Notes under the pieces: generated by a model | What the model was told of the DNA's origin: nothing | The model's database searches: none | What the model saw: only the letters and a program-made list of their open reading frames with translations | Translations under genes and position numbers: made by a program | In this document: positions 63,118 to 64,000 of the stretch, piece after piece | Layout of the letters: the number at the start of each line of letters is the position of its first letter | Position numbering within the stretch: position 1 is the stretch's first letter | Assembly: GCA_958496175.1 (NCBI GenBank) | Contig: OY292278.1 | Coordinates: forward strand, 9,052,001-9,116,000 | Reading direction: 5' to 3' | From: Sisyra terminalis | Lineage: Eukaryota; Arthropoda; Insecta; Neuroptera; Sisyridae | Length of the DNA: 64,000 nucleotides

Positions 63118-64000
63118 CAAGAATTATTCAGTTAAAACATAAGTAACAAATCACTGAATTTATTGTTAGTAATACTTTTTACTTTGAATTGTATAGTGAA
63201 AAATATTTTTTTCCCCAAATAAAAAAAGTGGAATTAATTTTTTGTAAATTTCTTGTAATGACAAAATGTCTGTTGATTTGTTGGTTTTTTTCTCGTGAAA
63301 ATATTACTTGGAAAAAAATCAAGTTTCAGACCTGAAAAAAAAACGTATAAAAAAAAAGAGTCGAATCCCTCCTGAGGTGGCCGACGGTGTGGTCGCACGT
63401 TCCTCGAGCACAAATAAAGATGTCCCAAAAAGCCATCGAATCGAATGCAAAAATTTAAATTTAAAAAATACTCGTTTTAGGAGCGATTGAGCCGCACATT
63501 ATTATTGCAAAATCGAAAAACACGGTGGCTAGATTTATTGGTTTGAGACAAAACGACACCACCACACGATCGGGATGGGATGCAGCACCACCTCAGCCCA
63601 CAACATCCCTTTGCATTTACAAATAACTGACTCGCTTATAAATCCATAAAACCTTTTGTATTAAATTTAAACTTAACACACATACACAAAAAGATTCAGG
63701 GCCTTAAACCGTCTGTATAACATTTATTATATCGACTTGGTCGAATTTTGCCAGTTCGTGTTTCACGAATTAAGATGTTCGATTGTGTACCAAGCATATT
63801 GGATAGGACCATAAAACAAAACCGATTTTCAATCCTATTGTTCCCAATAATTTCAATGCAAATAATGCAACGCTCATATTTTTGAAATTTTGATTTTCCC
63901 TTAGCTGGCTCGAATTTTGACACAATATCCATCACAATTCGTGCCAAAACTAAAACATAAGACTCGAAAAAAAAATCCCAAACTTTTTTTTTTCTAGATT
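63118..64000. other. Unassigned right end
   Basis: 63360-63620 is GC-richer, with frames on both strands (for example a basic 60-codon frame at 63308-63490 and an 83-codon minus frame at 63696-63947). These could be exons of an unrecognised gene, but no family feature or convincing splice pair is visible. Confidence 0.35.

Overview
The window is AT-rich eukaryotic nuclear DNA. It has spliced genes with canonical GT-AG introns, TATA boxes, and many insect-type transposable elements. The recognisable host genes are papain-family (C1A) cysteine peptidases of the kind expanded as gut digestive enzymes in plant- and seed-feeding beetles. A coleopteran (Cucujiformia) source is likely, but that is inference and no species is named.

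Region 1, about 1.1-31.2 kb, is a tandem peptidase cluster. Five complete five-exon genes are present: 1497-2720 (+), 8511-9746 (+), 13571-14786 (-), 19364-20588 (+) and 26253-27478 (+). All share identical intron positions and phases; exons 1-4 are 72, 346, 127 and 296 nt in every copy. Each encodes a secreted zymogen of 322-324 residues with a signal peptide, a short I29-type propeptide and a C1A domain. The minus-strand gene has Gly in place of the catalytic Cys (codon 133) but is otherwise intact, so it looks like a retained inactive homologue. Broken copies lie between the genes: an exon 5 relic joined to promoter DNA (16.5 kb), a minus-strand exon 1 plus part of exon 2 (16.9-17.2 kb), and an exon 1 relic joined to 3' flank (23.9 kb). 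Upstream blocks (X, Y) and a downstream tail are duplicated with the genes. Comparing these copies exposes later insertions: a MULE fragment, a MITE with an exact TTA target duplication, and a long AT-rich interspersed repeat.

Region 2, about 28-64 kb, is mostly transposon and decayed DNA. It holds a pogo/Tigger-like MITE, long tRNA-box-bearing repeats, and two opposed CACTG-ended DNA transposons with a decayed arthropod TE protein (the first lies in region 1). It also holds a Penelope-like RT fragment, 8-bp-TSD foldback elements, and a complete 2,591-bp piggyBac element with a 591-aa transposase retaining all catalytic Asp residues between TTAA sites (41.07-43.66 kb). Further on are a decayed Tc1-like transposase (46 kb), a 200-bp repeat in inverted orientation, two non-LTR retrotransposon fragments, and a 4.3-kb inverted-repeat structure at 58.6-62.9 kb. 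No host gene is recognised after 31 kb; several long stretches show nothing identifiable.

Working together: the peptidase genes would make a set of related gut proteases with small differences near the active site, plus one probable decoy or regulator. The surrounding repeats supply the homology that appears to have driven duplication, deletion and gene conversion. All exon calls rest on splice-site and paralogue consistency, with no transcript evidence.
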